64,000 nt of DNA. It comes from Stappia indica. Lineage in GTDB: Bacteria; Pseudomonadota; Alphaproteobacteria; Rhizobiales; Stappiaceae. The stretch spans positions 1,674,001 to 1,738,000 of the forward strand of contig NZ_CP046908.1 in NCBI RefSeq assembly GCF_009789575.1, given 5' to 3'. The translations under genes were made by a program, and so were the position numbers. Under the pieces are notes generated by a model that saw only the letters and a list, made by a program, of their open reading frames with translations, was not told the origin of the DNA and did no database searches. Shown in pieces: positions 37,169 through 46,160 of this stretch. The number at the start of each line of letters is the position of its first letter. Position 1 is the stretch's first letter.

Positions 37169-38517
37169 GCATTCTCGACATCGACGACGTCGAACGCCTC
37201 AAGCGCATCAACGATGCTCTGATCAATCGCGTCGAGCGCGCGATGGACCAGCAGCGCAACGCCTTCTCGCTGTTCCAGACCGCCATCGCGCTGGAGGGGC
37301 AGGTCCGCCGGCGCACGGACGAGCTGACCTCCACGCTGCGCAATCTCGAAAAGACCAACGCGGAACTTGCCCGCCAGAAGGAGATATCCGAGCGCGCCGA
37401 CCAGTCGAAGACACGGTTTCTGGCGGCGGCGAGCCACGACGTGCTGCAACCGCTGCACGCCGCCCAGCTGACCATGTCGGCGCTTTACGACCTGCAGGAG
37501 AGCGAACGCGGCCGGGCGATGGTCATGCAGGTCGAGCGCTCGCTCGACACCATGAACGAGCTGCTGCACACGCTGCTGGACATCTCCCGGCTCGATGCCG
37601 GAGTGATGGTGCCCAACCCTGCCGCGGTGCCGCTTGTGCCGGTCATCGAGTCCCTCCTGTCCGATCTCCGGCCGATCGCCGAGGCAAAGGGCCTGCGCCT
37701 GCAAACCTCCATCACCGGAGACCACGTGCGCTCCGACCGGACCATGCTGCGCCGCGCCTTGCAGAACCTGATTTCCAATGCCATCCGCTATACCGACCGC
37801 GGCGGCGTGCTGATCGGCACCCGTCGGCGCGGCAACATGGTGGCAATCGAGGTGGTCGACACCGGCTGCGGCATCCCGCTCGACCAGCGCGAGCTGATCT
37901 TCGACGAATTCCACCGCGGGCCGGCGGCCAAGGACCGCGCGGGCCGCGACGGCGACTGTGCTCTCGGCCTCGGCCTTTCGATCGTGCGCCGCCTCGTCAC
38001 GGCCCTTGGCCACGACCTCAGCCTGACCTCGGAAGTCGGCAAGGGCAGCCGCTTCCGCATCCTCGCCGAACGCTGCGAGCCGCCGTCAATCGGCGAAATC
38101 CGGCCGCAAACGGCTCAGCGGCCGATCAGCGATGCGACCCTGGCCGGCCGCCGCGTGCTGCTTCTTGAAAACGACATCGAGGTGACCCGCGCCATGTCGA
38201 CCCTGCTCGACGGCTGGGGCTGCGAGCACAGGGTGGCGGCGTCGCAGGAAGGGGCAGAAGAGGTGCTGGACGAAGGGTTCATGCCGGACCTGATCATTGC
38301 CGACCAGCATCTCGACCACGGCGACCACGGCACCCTGACCGTTGCCGCACTGCTGCGCCGGCTCCGGCGGCGGCTTCCGGTTATCCTGGCGACTGCGGAC
38401 ATATCGGAGCCTGTCATGCGCCAGGCGGCCGATCTGGGCGCGGAGTTCATGGCAAAGCCGCTGAAACCCGCCCAGTTGAGAGCCCTCATGGCGCATATGC
38501 TCGCCTCGGCTCCGTAA
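37165..38517 (+). CDS. Hybrid histidine kinase (NahK-like)
   Basis: Predicted 450 residues, no membrane segments. A coiled coil (about 40-80) precedes the HisKA domain with phosphoacceptor H91 (AAASHDVLQP), a HATPase domain (SNAIRYTDRGG; DTGCGIP; LGLGLSIVRRL) and a receiver domain with D380 (DLIIADQHL). The GTG start overlaps the FIST gene. It is likely regulated by the FIST protein and may pass phosphate to the LuxR regulator encoded convergently at 38540. Confidence 0.86.
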   Translation: MSILDIDDVERLKRINDALINRVERAMDQQRNAFSLFQTAIALEGQVRRRTDELTSTLRNLEKTNAELARQKEISERADQSKTRFLAAASHDVLQPLHAAQLTMSALYDLQESERGRAMVMQVERSLDTMNELLHTLLDISRLDAGVMVPNPAAVPLVPVIESLLSDLRPIAEAKGLRLQTSITGDHVRSDRTMLRRALQNLISNAIRYTDRGGVLIGTRRRGNMVAIEVVDTGCGIPLDQRELIFDEFHRGPAAKDRAGRDGDCALGLGLSIVRRLVTALGHDLSLTSEVGKGSRFRILAERCEPPSIGEIRPQTAQRPISDATLAGRRVLLLENDIEVTRAMSTLLDGWGCEHRVAASQEGAEEVLDEGFMPDLIIADQHLDHGDHGTLTVAALLRRLRRRLPVILATADISEPVMRQAADLGAEFMAKPLKPAQLRALMAHMLASAP

Positions 38518-38539
38518 GCGGAAACAGGCCGCCAGGTCT

Positions 38540-39259
38540 TCAGTCCCGGCCGCCGACCCCGCCTTTATCATGACCGAAGGGATCGGCGGAACCGAGCCCC
38601 GAATTCTGCTCCAGCTTCGACATCTCGATCACCGCCTGGGTGCGGCTGTGAACGTTCAGCTTGCGTAGGATCTCGGAGACATGCGCCTTCACGGTGGTCT
38701 CGCCGACCTGCAACTCGTAGGCGATCTGCTTGTTGAGCAACCCGTCGCAGATCATGCCCAGCACCTTGAGCTGCTGCGGCGTCAGGGTCGCGACGCGGCT
38801 GATCATGTCCCTGGCATGCGCATCAATCTGTTCGTCGCTGGCAGCGACAAGATTGTCCGGCACGAAGACAGCGCCATTGATCACCTTCTGGATCGCATCG
38901 GCAAGGGCTGCCTTCTTGGCCGACTTCGGGATGAAGCCGGCAGCCCCATAGGCGATCACCTGCGAAACGACCTTGGGGTCCTCGTGGCCGGAGACGACCA
39001 CGACCGGAAGACGCGGGAAATTGGTGCGCAGGTGCAGCAGCCCGTCCATCCCGCGCACGCCGGGAATGCTGAGGTCGAGAAGTGCGAGATCGAAGCCGCC
39101 TTCCGCGGCGAGGATGTCGCAGGCCTCCGGCAGCGAGGCGGCATCCTGCGTGTCGGCATCCGGATAGGCCAACGTCACCGCACTGTGCAACGCCTCTCGA
39201 AACAGCGGATGATCGTCGATGATCAGGAATTTCGCCATGGCACCGGTTTGAACTGTCAT
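38540..39259 (-). CDS. LuxR-type response regulator
   Basis: Predicted 239 residues. A receiver domain has acidic pocket DD (15-16), phosphoacceptor D62 (LALLDLSIPG) and K at the KSAK segment; the C-terminal LuxR HTH is LTPQQLKVLGMICDGLLNKQIAYELQVGETTVKAHV-like. It resembles the regulators that accompany FIST/hybrid-kinase pairs. The ATG at 39259 has GGAG upstream; the ATG at 39238 is also possible. It converges on the kinase gene with a 22-bp gap. Confidence 0.86.
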   Translation of the reverse strand: MTVQTGAMAKFLIIDDHPLFREALHSAVTLAYPDADTQDAASLPEACDILAAEGGFDLALLDLSIPGVRGMDGLLHLRTNFPRLPVVVVSGHEDPKVVSQVIAYGAAGFIPKSAKKAALADAIQKVINGAVFVPDNLVAASDEQIDAHARDMISRVATLTPQQLKVLGMICDGLLNKQIAYELQVGETTVKAHVSEILRKLNVHSRTQAVIEMSKLEQNSGLGSADPFGHDKGGVGGRD

Positions 39260-39421
39260 GTCGGCTTCTCCGACCATCGCACCAAATGCGTGATATTCAA
39301 AGGCTTTCCCCGGACGAGCCGGCAAGCGCCAGCCTCCTGGCGACAAGTGTCGCCAAGGGACCGCACTCCGGCAAGCGGACTAAAGAACGAGAGAGGGAAA
39401 CGAAAGCCCTTGAAAGGGCGC

Positions 39422-40156
39422 TCAGGCGAAGCGGGTGAAGAGCTCCGCCTCGCTGTTGTCCGTGTCGCCGACCGCCTCGAAACACACGACCGGGCCTTCC
39501 GACAAGGCCGCATTGTAGGCAAATCCGTCCGCACACAGGCCAGAGAAGATCTCGATCATGCCTGCCTTGCCGATCTTGTGCGGATGCAGTTCCAGCACGA
39601 TCCGCTTGAGCCCGCTGACACGCAGGTCGCGGAACAGATCGAGTTCGGCCCCCTCGATATCGGCGATGAGCACCGTGATCTTCTTGTCCGCGATGAAGGC
39701 GGAGGCGTCCACCGCCGGCACGCGCACCGTCTCGGTCACGCCCTCCTGATCCTGGCCGATCCCAGAGCGCCAGAACTCGCGGTGCAGGGTGAACTCGACG
39801 AAGCCCGCCTTCAGGACCTGAGGATCCGAGACGAACGCCGCGTTGATCACCTCGACCCCGGTCACACCATTCTTGCGATGGGTCTCGCGAATATGCGGGA
39901 TCAGACGAGCATCGGCTTCCACCGCGGCGTAATAGGCCGGCCCGACATTGCGCATCACGCCGGCGGAGATGAATCCAATACCGGCCCCGAGCTCCAGCAC
40001 CCGGTCCTCCTTGCGCACGAAACGCGAGGCCATGGAGAGTTCGGAGGCCTCATAGCGGCCGCGCCGAATTTCCTCGATGATCCGATCATTGGCAACGGTC
40101 TCGTCCAGAGACAGCACCAACCCGCTGGTGCGATGGGTTACCAGTTGCCCCGACAT
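39422..40156 (-). CDS. FkbM family methyltransferase
   Basis: Predicted 244 residues. S-adenosylmethionine binding motif ELGAGIGF (about 76-83), the FkbM signature DIEGAELDLFRDL and a C-terminal ELHPHKIG segment. The family methylates hydroxyl groups of sugars, polysaccharides or small molecules. The ATG at 40156 is the likely start; 40210 would add 18 residues. No clear partner genes are adjacent, so the substrate is unknown. Confidence 0.8.
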   Translation of the reverse strand: MSGQLVTHRTSGLVLSLDETVANDRIIEEIRRGRYEASELSMASRFVRKEDRVLELGAGIGFISAGVMRNVGPAYYAAVEADARLIPHIRETHRKNGVTGVEVINAAFVSDPQVLKAGFVEFTLHREFWRSGIGQDQEGVTETVRVPAVDASAFIADKKITVLIADIEGAELDLFRDLRVSGLKRIVLELHPHKIGKAGMIEIFSGLCADGFAYNAALSEGPVVCFEAVGDTDNSEAELFTRFA

Positions 40157-40320
40157 CCGATCCACTCCCGTCCTGTCCGCAATGCCGTGGTGCTGTGACC
40201 CGATCCGCAACCATCTGCATCCGCATTTTTATCAATACTCGCATTGCGAGCAATGCTGCACTTCTTGTCGCAAAGCTTCGAGCCTTGCGCAAGAGGCGCA
40301 GTAGATCGCGGCAGGGATCT

Positions 40321-40902
40321 TCAGAGACGCGTCGTATCGGCGAGATCGACGATGGCGGCAACCAGGGCATCGGCTGCCCGGTCTATGTCTCCACTGTTGT
40401 CGATGATGCACGCAGGCGCGACCGGCAGCGCTTCCCCGGCCCTGGCGATGCGGGCGGCGATGTCGTCCGCGCTTTCACGCCCGCGCGCGGCAAGGCGCGC
40501 GGCCAGCACATCGGGGGCCGCCACGATCTGGATCACGCAGAGCGTCGGGAACCGCTCCTGCATGCCGGCGAGAACCTTGCGCGACCCGTTGACCACGGCA
40601 GGACGCCCCGCTGCAAGGTGCTCAGTCAGCGATGCGGGAAGCCCATAGCCGAGGCCATGCGCGCGCCAGCTATAGGCGAATGCACCGGCTCGCTCGGCCT
40701 CCTCGAAGGCCTCTGCCGTCATTGGCACATGCGTCTCGGCATCGGCGCTCGCCGGCCGGGTGATCGACCGCTGCACGAAAAGGATGTCCGGACGCCCGGA
40801 AAGGGCCGCCCGCGCGCGCGCCAGCAGCGTGTCCTTGCCGACCCCGCTCGGCCCGACAACGGCGATCAGCGGTCCCGGCCTGCCCAATGCTGCCCCCTGC
40901 AT
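40321..40902 (-). CDS. phnN: Ribose 1,5-bisphosphate phosphokinase PhnN
   Basis: Predicted 193 residues, guanylate-kinase-like fold with P-loop GPSGVGKDT (17-25) and the R-S-x-T-R-P segment. It phosphorylates ribose 1,5-bisphosphate to PRPP, the last step that returns C-P lyase products to metabolism. It follows phnM with a 3-bp gap and is the last phn gene. No strong terminator is seen behind it. Confidence 0.9.
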   Translation of the reverse strand: MQGAALGRPGPLIAVVGPSGVGKDTLLARARAALSGRPDILFVQRSITRPASADAETHVPMTAEAFEEAERAGAFAYSWRAHGLGYGLPASLTEHLAAGRPAVVNGSRKVLAGMQERFPTLCVIQIVAAPDVLAARLAARGRESADDIAARIARAGEALPVAPACIIDNSGDIDRAADALVAAIVDLADTTRL

Positions 40903-40905
40903 GGC

Positions 40906-42045
40906 TCAGACCACCCGGTTGCCTTCGCGCCAGACTGTACGCACGATCGGGATGTGCTCCTCGACGCGCACGCGCACCAGATCGGCACGCTTGCCGATGG
41001 CGATCTCGCCCCGGTCATCGAGCCCGGCGGAGCGGGCCGGCGTGCGCGAAACCATGGCAATCGACTCCGGCAGGTCGATGCCGTCGACCACCTCGCCCAG
41101 GAAGAACGCGGACTGGATGAGGCTGAAGGGGATGTAGTCCGACGACAGAATGTCGAGCAGGCCGTTCGCGGCCAGATCGCGCGCCGAGACATTGCCCGAA
41201 TGCGAGCCGCCGCGCACCACGTTGGGGGCACCCATCAGAACCGCCAAACCCTGGGCCTTGGACGCGCGCGCCGCCTCCAGGGTCGTCGGAAATTCCGCGA
41301 CCCGGATGCCCAGCTCCACGGCCTCGTCGACATGGGCATCGGTGGCGTCGTCGTGACTGGCCAGCATCACGCCGCGGGCCTTGGCGCGCTCGGCGACGAT
41401 CTTGCGGTTCTTGTCCGACCAGGTCGCCGACTGCGCCATCCGCCGCTCGCAGAAGTCGTTGAACTCCGCGTCGCTCATGCCGCGCTTGCCCTTGTAGTAG
41501 ACTGCGTAGGCCTCGAGGCTGACGAACTGGCGCTGGCCGGGCGAATGGTCCATCAGCGAGGCGATGCGCACGCGCGGGTCGTTCTCGAAGATCTCGAAGC
41601 TCTCCAGGCAGTTGGGCGCAGACACCTCGCAGCGCAGGTGGATGAAGTGATCCGCCCGCAGCCAGTCTTTCGCCATGCCCGCCTCGATGGCGTCGGCCAG
41701 CCGCCGCATGTCGACATCGGTGATGTCGGTGTCTTCGTCGAGCCCGACGCGCAGGGCGTCGAAAACCGTGGTGATGCCGCTGGCGGCAATCTGCGCATCA
41801 TGGGCGCAGACGGCAGCGATCGGGTTCCAGCGAACCTTGGGCCGCGGCGCGTAATGGTTCTCCAGATGGTCGGTGTGCAGCTCGACCAGCCCGGGGATCA
41901 CATAGTCGCCGCCCATGTCCTGCGCACCCGGCAGCGAGGAGGGACCGCTGTCGATGCCGGCGATGCGGCCGTCGCGCAGGTGCAGCGAACCCTCGACGAC
42001 CTGGTCGGCGAGCACGATCCGGGCATTGGTGAGTATGGTATCCAT
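40906..42045 (-). CDS. phnM: PhnM triphosphate diphosphohydrolase
   Basis: Predicted 379 residues, amidohydrolase superfamily. The metal site HTDHLENH (from H57) and the LASHDDAT segment are visible. PhnM splits diphosphate from alkylphosphonate-ribose triphosphate to give the 5-phosphoribosyl phosphonate used by PhnJ. The start at 42045 lies 30 bp after the DUF1045 gene. Confidence 0.92.
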   Translation of the reverse strand: MDTILTNARIVLADQVVEGSLHLRDGRIAGIDSGPSSLPGAQDMGGDYVIPGLVELHTDHLENHYAPRPKVRWNPIAAVCAHDAQIAASGITTVFDALRVGLDEDTDITDVDMRRLADAIEAGMAKDWLRADHFIHLRCEVSAPNCLESFEIFENDPRVRIASLMDHSPGQRQFVSLEAYAVYYKGKRGMSDAEFNDFCERRMAQSATWSDKNRKIVAERAKARGVMLASHDDATDAHVDEAVELGIRVAEFPTTLEAARASKAQGLAVLMGAPNVVRGGSHSGNVSARDLAANGLLDILSSDYIPFSLIQSAFFLGEVVDGIDLPESIAMVSRTPARSAGLDDRGEIAIGKRADLVRVRVEEHIPIVRTVWREGNRVV

Positions 42046-42075
42046 CGGTCCGTCTTTCTCGAAGGGAACGGTCTG

Positions 42076-42768
42076 TCAGCCGCCTGTTCCCGCAAGGGGT
42101 GCCTGATGCAGGCAGATGAAGGGAGCGCCCGGAGCCGGTTCGGCAAAGATCGCCAGCCGATCGAAGGCGACCGGGTCCGCCACCAGCGCCTCGAACTGTT
42201 CGTCCAAAGCGCGGTGAACGGCCCTCGCCGTCTCCCCGTCCAGCCGGTCGCTGAGCGTCATGTGGAAGCGGAATGCGTCGAAAATATAGGGATAGCCCCA
42301 GGTCTTAAGCAGATCCCGCTGGTGCGGCGACAACCTTTCAGGCCGCCGACGCGCAATCTCGGCCTCGGTGAGGGGCGCCCGAAAGGGGTCGAACTGCCGC
42401 ACCACCGTGGCAGCAAGCGCATCGAGCTCGTCCGCAGGACCGGCCGGCGTCAGCGCGAAAAACCCGTCGAGGTTCGAAACCTTGAGCTGCAAGGGAGAGA
42501 GCGGCGCGGTCTCGGCACAAAAACGGTCGAAGGCTGCAGTCAGCTCCGCCTCGCTCCGCCCCGCGGCCAGACGGAACGGCGCCTTCAGCGTACCGTGGAA
42601 GCCGTAGCGCACCGCCGAAGCGATCAGCCCGGCACGCGCATCCGACGAAAAGCCGCCGAGGTCGGTCGCCTCCACGCTGCGGCCGAACACGCTGCGGCCG
42701 AGCCAGTCCTCGGCCGCACGTACCAGCGGGTGCCCGGCATCGGGCGTGAAGTAGATCGCGTATCGCAT
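42076..42768 (-). CDS. DUF1045 phosphonate-operon protein, 2H phosphoesterase-like
   Basis: Predicted 230 residues of the phosphonate-operon DUF1045 family. Two H-x-T motifs, H58-G-T60 and H169-M-T171, are about 110 residues apart, the hallmark of 2H phosphoesterases that open cyclic phosphates. The C-P lyase product is a 1,2-cyclic phosphate opened by PhnP in E. coli, and no phnP is present in this cluster, so DUF1045 may do that job. That role is inference. The ATG at 42768 starts the conserved MRYAIYF. Confidence 0.82.
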   Translation of the reverse strand: MRYAIYFTPDAGHPLVRAAEDWLGRSVFGRSVEATDLGGFSSDARAGLIASAVRYGFHGTLKAPFRLAAGRSEAELTAAFDRFCAETAPLSPLQLKVSNLDGFFALTPAGPADELDALAATVVRQFDPFRAPLTEAEIARRRPERLSPHQRDLLKTWGYPYIFDAFRFHMTLSDRLDGETARAVHRALDEQFEALVADPVAFDRLAIFAEPAPGAPFICLHQAPLAGTGG

Positions 42769-42893
42769 GCGTTCCGCTTTTTTTGGAACCAACGGCCGGC
42801 GAGGGCGTATGCGCCAGGGGTGGCAACGCCTCGCTCCGGCCCCGGTGACGGGCAGGACTTGCCGGGAAATATCCCGGCAATAAGCCGTCGAAC

Positions 42894-44240
42894 TTACGTC
42901 CGTCCGGTCCGTCCGATCAACAGGCCTCTGAGCCATCCCGACAGGCTATCCATCGCCATCACCATCAGGACGATGAGGATGATGTAGTAGCTGACTTCCT
43001 CCCAGTCCTTCTGGGTGATGATCGCCTGGGTGAGCAGCAGGCCGATGCCGCCGCCGACGATGGCACCGATCACGGTGGCGCTACGGGTATTCGATTCCAG
43101 ATAGTAGAGCACCTGGCTGAGCAGCACCGGGACGATCTGCGGCATGACGCCGAAGCGCGCCTGCTGGATCGGCGAGGCGCCTGTCGACTGGACGCCTTCC
43201 ACCTGCTTGCGGTCGATGTTTTCCAGCGTCTCGGAGAACAGCTTGCCGAACGAACCGGTGTCGGTCATCAGGATCGCCAGCGATCCGGTGAGCGGACCGG
43301 GTCCGAAGGCCCGGCTCAGGATTATCGTCCAGATCAGCCCGTCGACGCCCCGGACGAAATCGAAGAAGCGCCTGAGCACGAAGCGCAGGCTGCGCGCCGG
43401 CGTGAAGTTGGACGCTGCGAGGAATGCGAGCGGCAGCGCCACGACCGCCGCTCCCATCGTCCCGAGGAAGGCCATCAGGACCGTCTCGAACAACGCCCAT
43501 GCCACATCGCCATGCCGCCACATCTGATTGTTCCAGAAGTCCGAGATCATGTGAACGACGTTCGGCCGCGCCGGGTCGATACGCTCGCCGGAAATGGCAA
43601 GGTTCGCCAACTCGGGGAAGGACAGTCCGCTGAACGGGCTGTCGAGCGTGAAGAAGAACAGCTCCCAGCCCGGTTCGTAGCGAAACGTCTCGGTGCGATT
43701 GCGCGTCATCGAGAAGCGGCCCTCGGGCGTCGTCACGGTGACGCGCGCGGAAGACGCATTGATCCAGTCCGGAATGTCGCCTTCGGGCAGGTCGAGGCGA
43801 ATGCCCCGCCCTTCCGGTTCGACCCGGACCACGCCGTAGTCCGGGATGGTGAAGCGCGCGCCCTCGCCCTCGTAGACGACCTCGTAGCCCTTGCCGAGGT
43901 CGATGCGCGTGATGCCATCCTGCATGCCCACCCAGTCGGGCAGACGGCCGGGCGGATAGGTCCCCTTGTTCTCGCCTTCGATGGCGACGGTGACGGCGCC
44001 GGAGCGGTTGTCCCGCGTCACATGCGTCTTGTGGCTCCAGAAGTCGGACAGGAGGATTGCGACATTGTCGGTCCTTGCATTCGCGGCAATGCCGGGAATG
44101 TCGAAGGCAAAGAATACGTAGGTCAGATAGACGAGAACCACCGCGGGAACAGCGAAGGCGACTCTCCGCTTGCGGTCGAAAGCAGCCACCGCCGCATCGC
44201 CAAGCGTGCCGGCGGGCGTCGTGGAGATCATGGCGGTCAT
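42894..44240 (-). CDS. phnE: Phosphonate ABC transporter permease PhnE2 with large periplasmic insertion
   Basis: Predicted 448 residues against roughly 260-300 for ordinary PhnE. After the first membrane segment (about 28-46) there is a non-membrane region to about residue 245, rich in strands and Pro-Asp-Trp turns, then five or so membrane segments with the EAA-like GVQSTGASPIQQARFGVMPQ loop. The insertion is flanked by two similar SDFW segments (residues 65-68 and 233-236). It forms the channel with PhnE1. Single continuous frame, so not a frameshift artefact. Confidence 0.87.
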   Translation of the reverse strand: MTAMISTTPAGTLGDAAVAAFDRKRRVAFAVPAVVLVYLTYVFFAFDIPGIAANARTDNVAILLSDFWSHKTHVTRDNRSGAVTVAIEGENKGTYPPGRLPDWVGMQDGITRIDLGKGYEVVYEGEGARFTIPDYGVVRVEPEGRGIRLDLPEGDIPDWINASSARVTVTTPEGRFSMTRNRTETFRYEPGWELFFFTLDSPFSGLSFPELANLAISGERIDPARPNVVHMISDFWNNQMWRHGDVAWALFETVLMAFLGTMGAAVVALPLAFLAASNFTPARSLRFVLRRFFDFVRGVDGLIWTIILSRAFGPGPLTGSLAILMTDTGSFGKLFSETLENIDRKQVEGVQSTGASPIQQARFGVMPQIVPVLLSQVLYYLESNTRSATVIGAIVGGGIGLLLTQAIITQKDWEEVSYYIILIVLMVMAMDSLSGWLRGLLIGRTGRT

Positions 44241-44241
44241 G

Positions 44242-45099
44242 TCAGTGCCCCTTCACCAGCTTGTGCCGGAAATGGCTCGACACCTGGTCGATGACGACGA
44301 TGGTGGCGAAGAGCAGCAGGAAGATCGCGACGACCTGATCGTAACGGCCCTGCCCCCACTGCATCGCCGTCTTGAGGTCGTAGCCGATGCCGCCCGAGCC
44401 GACGAAGCCGAGAATTGCGGAGGCGCGCACGTTGATCTCGAAGCGCAGGAGCGCATAGGAGAGCCAGTTCGGCGTGACCTGCGGCAGCACGCCGAGCCAC
44501 ATGGCCTGGCTCCAGCTTGCGCCCGCAGACGACAGGCCCTCGACCGGCTTGCGGTCCGCATTCTCGCTCACTTCCGAAAACAGCTTGCCGAGCGCTCCCG
44601 TCGTGTGGAAGGCGATGGCGATCATCGCCGGCACCGGCCCGCCGCCGAGGATGAAGATGAGCACCAGGGCGATGACGATCTCCGGGATCGCACGCATGGC
44701 ATCCATCGTCCGCCGGAACAGCGGAATGAGCCTGGGGAAGCGGGCAAGGCCGCGCGTCGACAGCAGCGACAGCAGCGCCCCGCCGCAGGCGCCGATCAGC
44801 GTGGCGACGCCGGCAATGTTGACGGTCTCGATCAACGAGGGAAGAAACTTCCACATCAGGCCGGGCAGGTTTGCGGCCTTGGCCACGGCTTCCGAGACCA
44901 CTTCGGAGGGGAAGTCGAAGAATTGGTGAATACCGGTCCAGAAACCGCCAGCATTTCGGGCATCGGCAAGCTGAAAACCCGACACCATCAACAGCACGAA
45001 GACGAGCAGCAGGATGCCGCTGTACATCTGCCGTTGGCGGGCATGGGCGAGATAGTCGGCGCGGATATCGCCCGGCCTGGCGGAAGCCGTGTCCGTCAT
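44242..45099 (-). CDS. phnE: Phosphonate ABC transporter permease PhnE1
   Basis: Predicted 285 residues, ordinary PhnE length, with about six membrane segments and the loop GLSSAGASWSQAMWLGVLPQ. The ATG at 45099 has AGGA upstream. PhnE2 follows after 1 bp. Partner of PhnC and PhnD. Confidence 0.9.
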   Translation of the reverse strand: MTDTASARPGDIRADYLAHARQRQMYSGILLLVFVLLMVSGFQLADARNAGGFWTGIHQFFDFPSEVVSEAVAKAANLPGLMWKFLPSLIETVNIAGVATLIGACGGALLSLLSTRGLARFPRLIPLFRRTMDAMRAIPEIVIALVLIFILGGGPVPAMIAIAFHTTGALGKLFSEVSENADRKPVEGLSSAGASWSQAMWLGVLPQVTPNWLSYALLRFEINVRASAILGFVGSGGIGYDLKTAMQWGQGRYDQVVAIFLLLFATIVVIDQVSSHFRHKLVKGH

Positions 45100-45134
45100 G
45101 AAGTCCTGCTGCAGGTGCCTGTGGCCAAAGCGCA

Positions 45135-45158
45135 CGGGCGGGACCGAAGTCCCGCCCG
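45135..45158 (-). other. UUCG-tetraloop hairpin between phnD and phnE1
   Basis: On the mRNA strand a perfect 10-bp stem (CGGGCGGGAC/GTCCCGCCCG) is closed by C(UUCG)G, one of the most stable RNA tetraloops. It starts 21 bp after the phnD stop and has no T-run. It probably blocks 3' decay so that phnD message outlasts the permease message. Confidence 0.65.
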
Positions 45159-45179
45159 GCAATCAAGAAGATCGTTCGA

Positions 45180-46085
45180 TCAGTTGCTCTTGGCCTTGCG
45201 GACCGCGATGATCGACTCGTAGGCATCGTGGGTGATCGGGGCAAAGCCCGCGGTCTCGCCGGCCGCCACGTTGTAGGCGCACTCCGGATCCTTGCCGTGC
45301 ATGTCCTTCAGCAGGGCGGTGACCTTCTCCTTGACGTCGGCCGGCAGGGCACGGCGCAGGACGATCGGACCTTCCGGGATCGGCTTGGAGCGCCAGATCT
45401 CGACCAGGTCGTTCATGTCCACGAGACCGGCATCGACCGCCTTGCGCAGAGCACCGGAATTGTAGCCGTCGATCCACTCGCCCTGGCCGTCGGCCCAGGT
45501 CACGCCGCCGTCGACATCGCCGTTCTTCACGGCGACGATGGTCTGCTCATGACCGCCGGTGAAGACGACCTCGCCGAAATAGGCGCCGTTCTCCATGGAA
45601 GCGCCGGTCTGCTGCGGGATCTCGATGGACGGGATAAGGTAGCCGGAGGTCGAGTTCGGGTCGCCGAAACCGAACTTCTTGCCCTTCATGTCTTCCAGCG
45701 AGGCAATGCCGCTGTCCTTGCGGGCAAAACCGATGGAATGATACGAGAACGAGCCGTCGAGATTGGTCTTGACCAGGACGACGTCGACCGCTTCCGGGTT
45801 GGTCAGGTAGGTCTTGGCATAAGCCGAGGCACCGAGCCAGGCGAGATCGATCGAGCCGCCGAGCAGGCCCTGGATGACGCCGTCATAGTCGGCGGGGGTG
45901 AAGATCTTGGTTTCGACGCCGAGCAGGTCCTGGACATAGGCGCGCAGGCACTCGTTGGAGGCCAGACGGTCCTGGGCGTTTTCGCCGCCGAGCACACCGA
46001 TGCGGAACTCGGTGATGTCCTGCGCCGCAGCGCCAACGGACATGGTCGCAACCGCAGTGGCGGCCAAGAGAAGCTTCTTGAGCAT
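45180..46085 (-). CDS. phnD: Phosphonate ABC transporter substrate-binding protein PhnD
   Basis: Predicted 301 residues with a signal peptide (MLKKLLLAATAVATMSVGAAA). PhnD features include FRIGVLGGENAQDR, AWLGASAYAKTY and FGFGDPNSTSGYLIPS, the phosphonate-binding core. The ATG at 46085 has AGGAG upstream. Binds phosphonates, and often phosphite or phosphate esters, in the periplasm. Confidence 0.92.
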   Translation of the reverse strand: MLKKLLLAATAVATMSVGAAAQDITEFRIGVLGGENAQDRLASNECLRAYVQDLLGVETKIFTPADYDGVIQGLLGGSIDLAWLGASAYAKTYLTNPEAVDVVLVKTNLDGSFSYHSIGFARKDSGIASLEDMKGKKFGFGDPNSTSGYLIPSIEIPQQTGASMENGAYFGEVVFTGGHEQTIVAVKNGDVDGGVTWADGQGEWIDGYNSGALRKAVDAGLVDMNDLVEIWRSKPIPEGPIVLRRALPADVKEKVTALLKDMHGKDPECAYNVAAGETAGFAPITHDAYESIIAVRKAKSN

Positions 46086-46160
46086 GTGACGTCTCCTGAA
46101 AGAGTCGTTGGATGATTCTTGTGTTTGACCGCGCGCGGACACCGCGCCGGATCCTGCGGC

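Noticed and set aside
40270-40288. Hairpin after phnN as phn terminator
   Set aside because: The stem is 8 bp with a mismatch and no T-run on the relevant strand; too weak to list as a terminator.
40195-42987. 930-codon open frame on the plus strand across phnN, phnM and DUF1045
   Set aside because: It is antisense to three recognisable phn genes and has the same Arg/Gly/Asp-rich shadow composition.
42894-44240. PhnE2 length as a sequencing or fusion error
   Set aside because: The frame is continuous, the membrane segments after the insertion are intact and the insertion has ordered composition; it is a real insertion.
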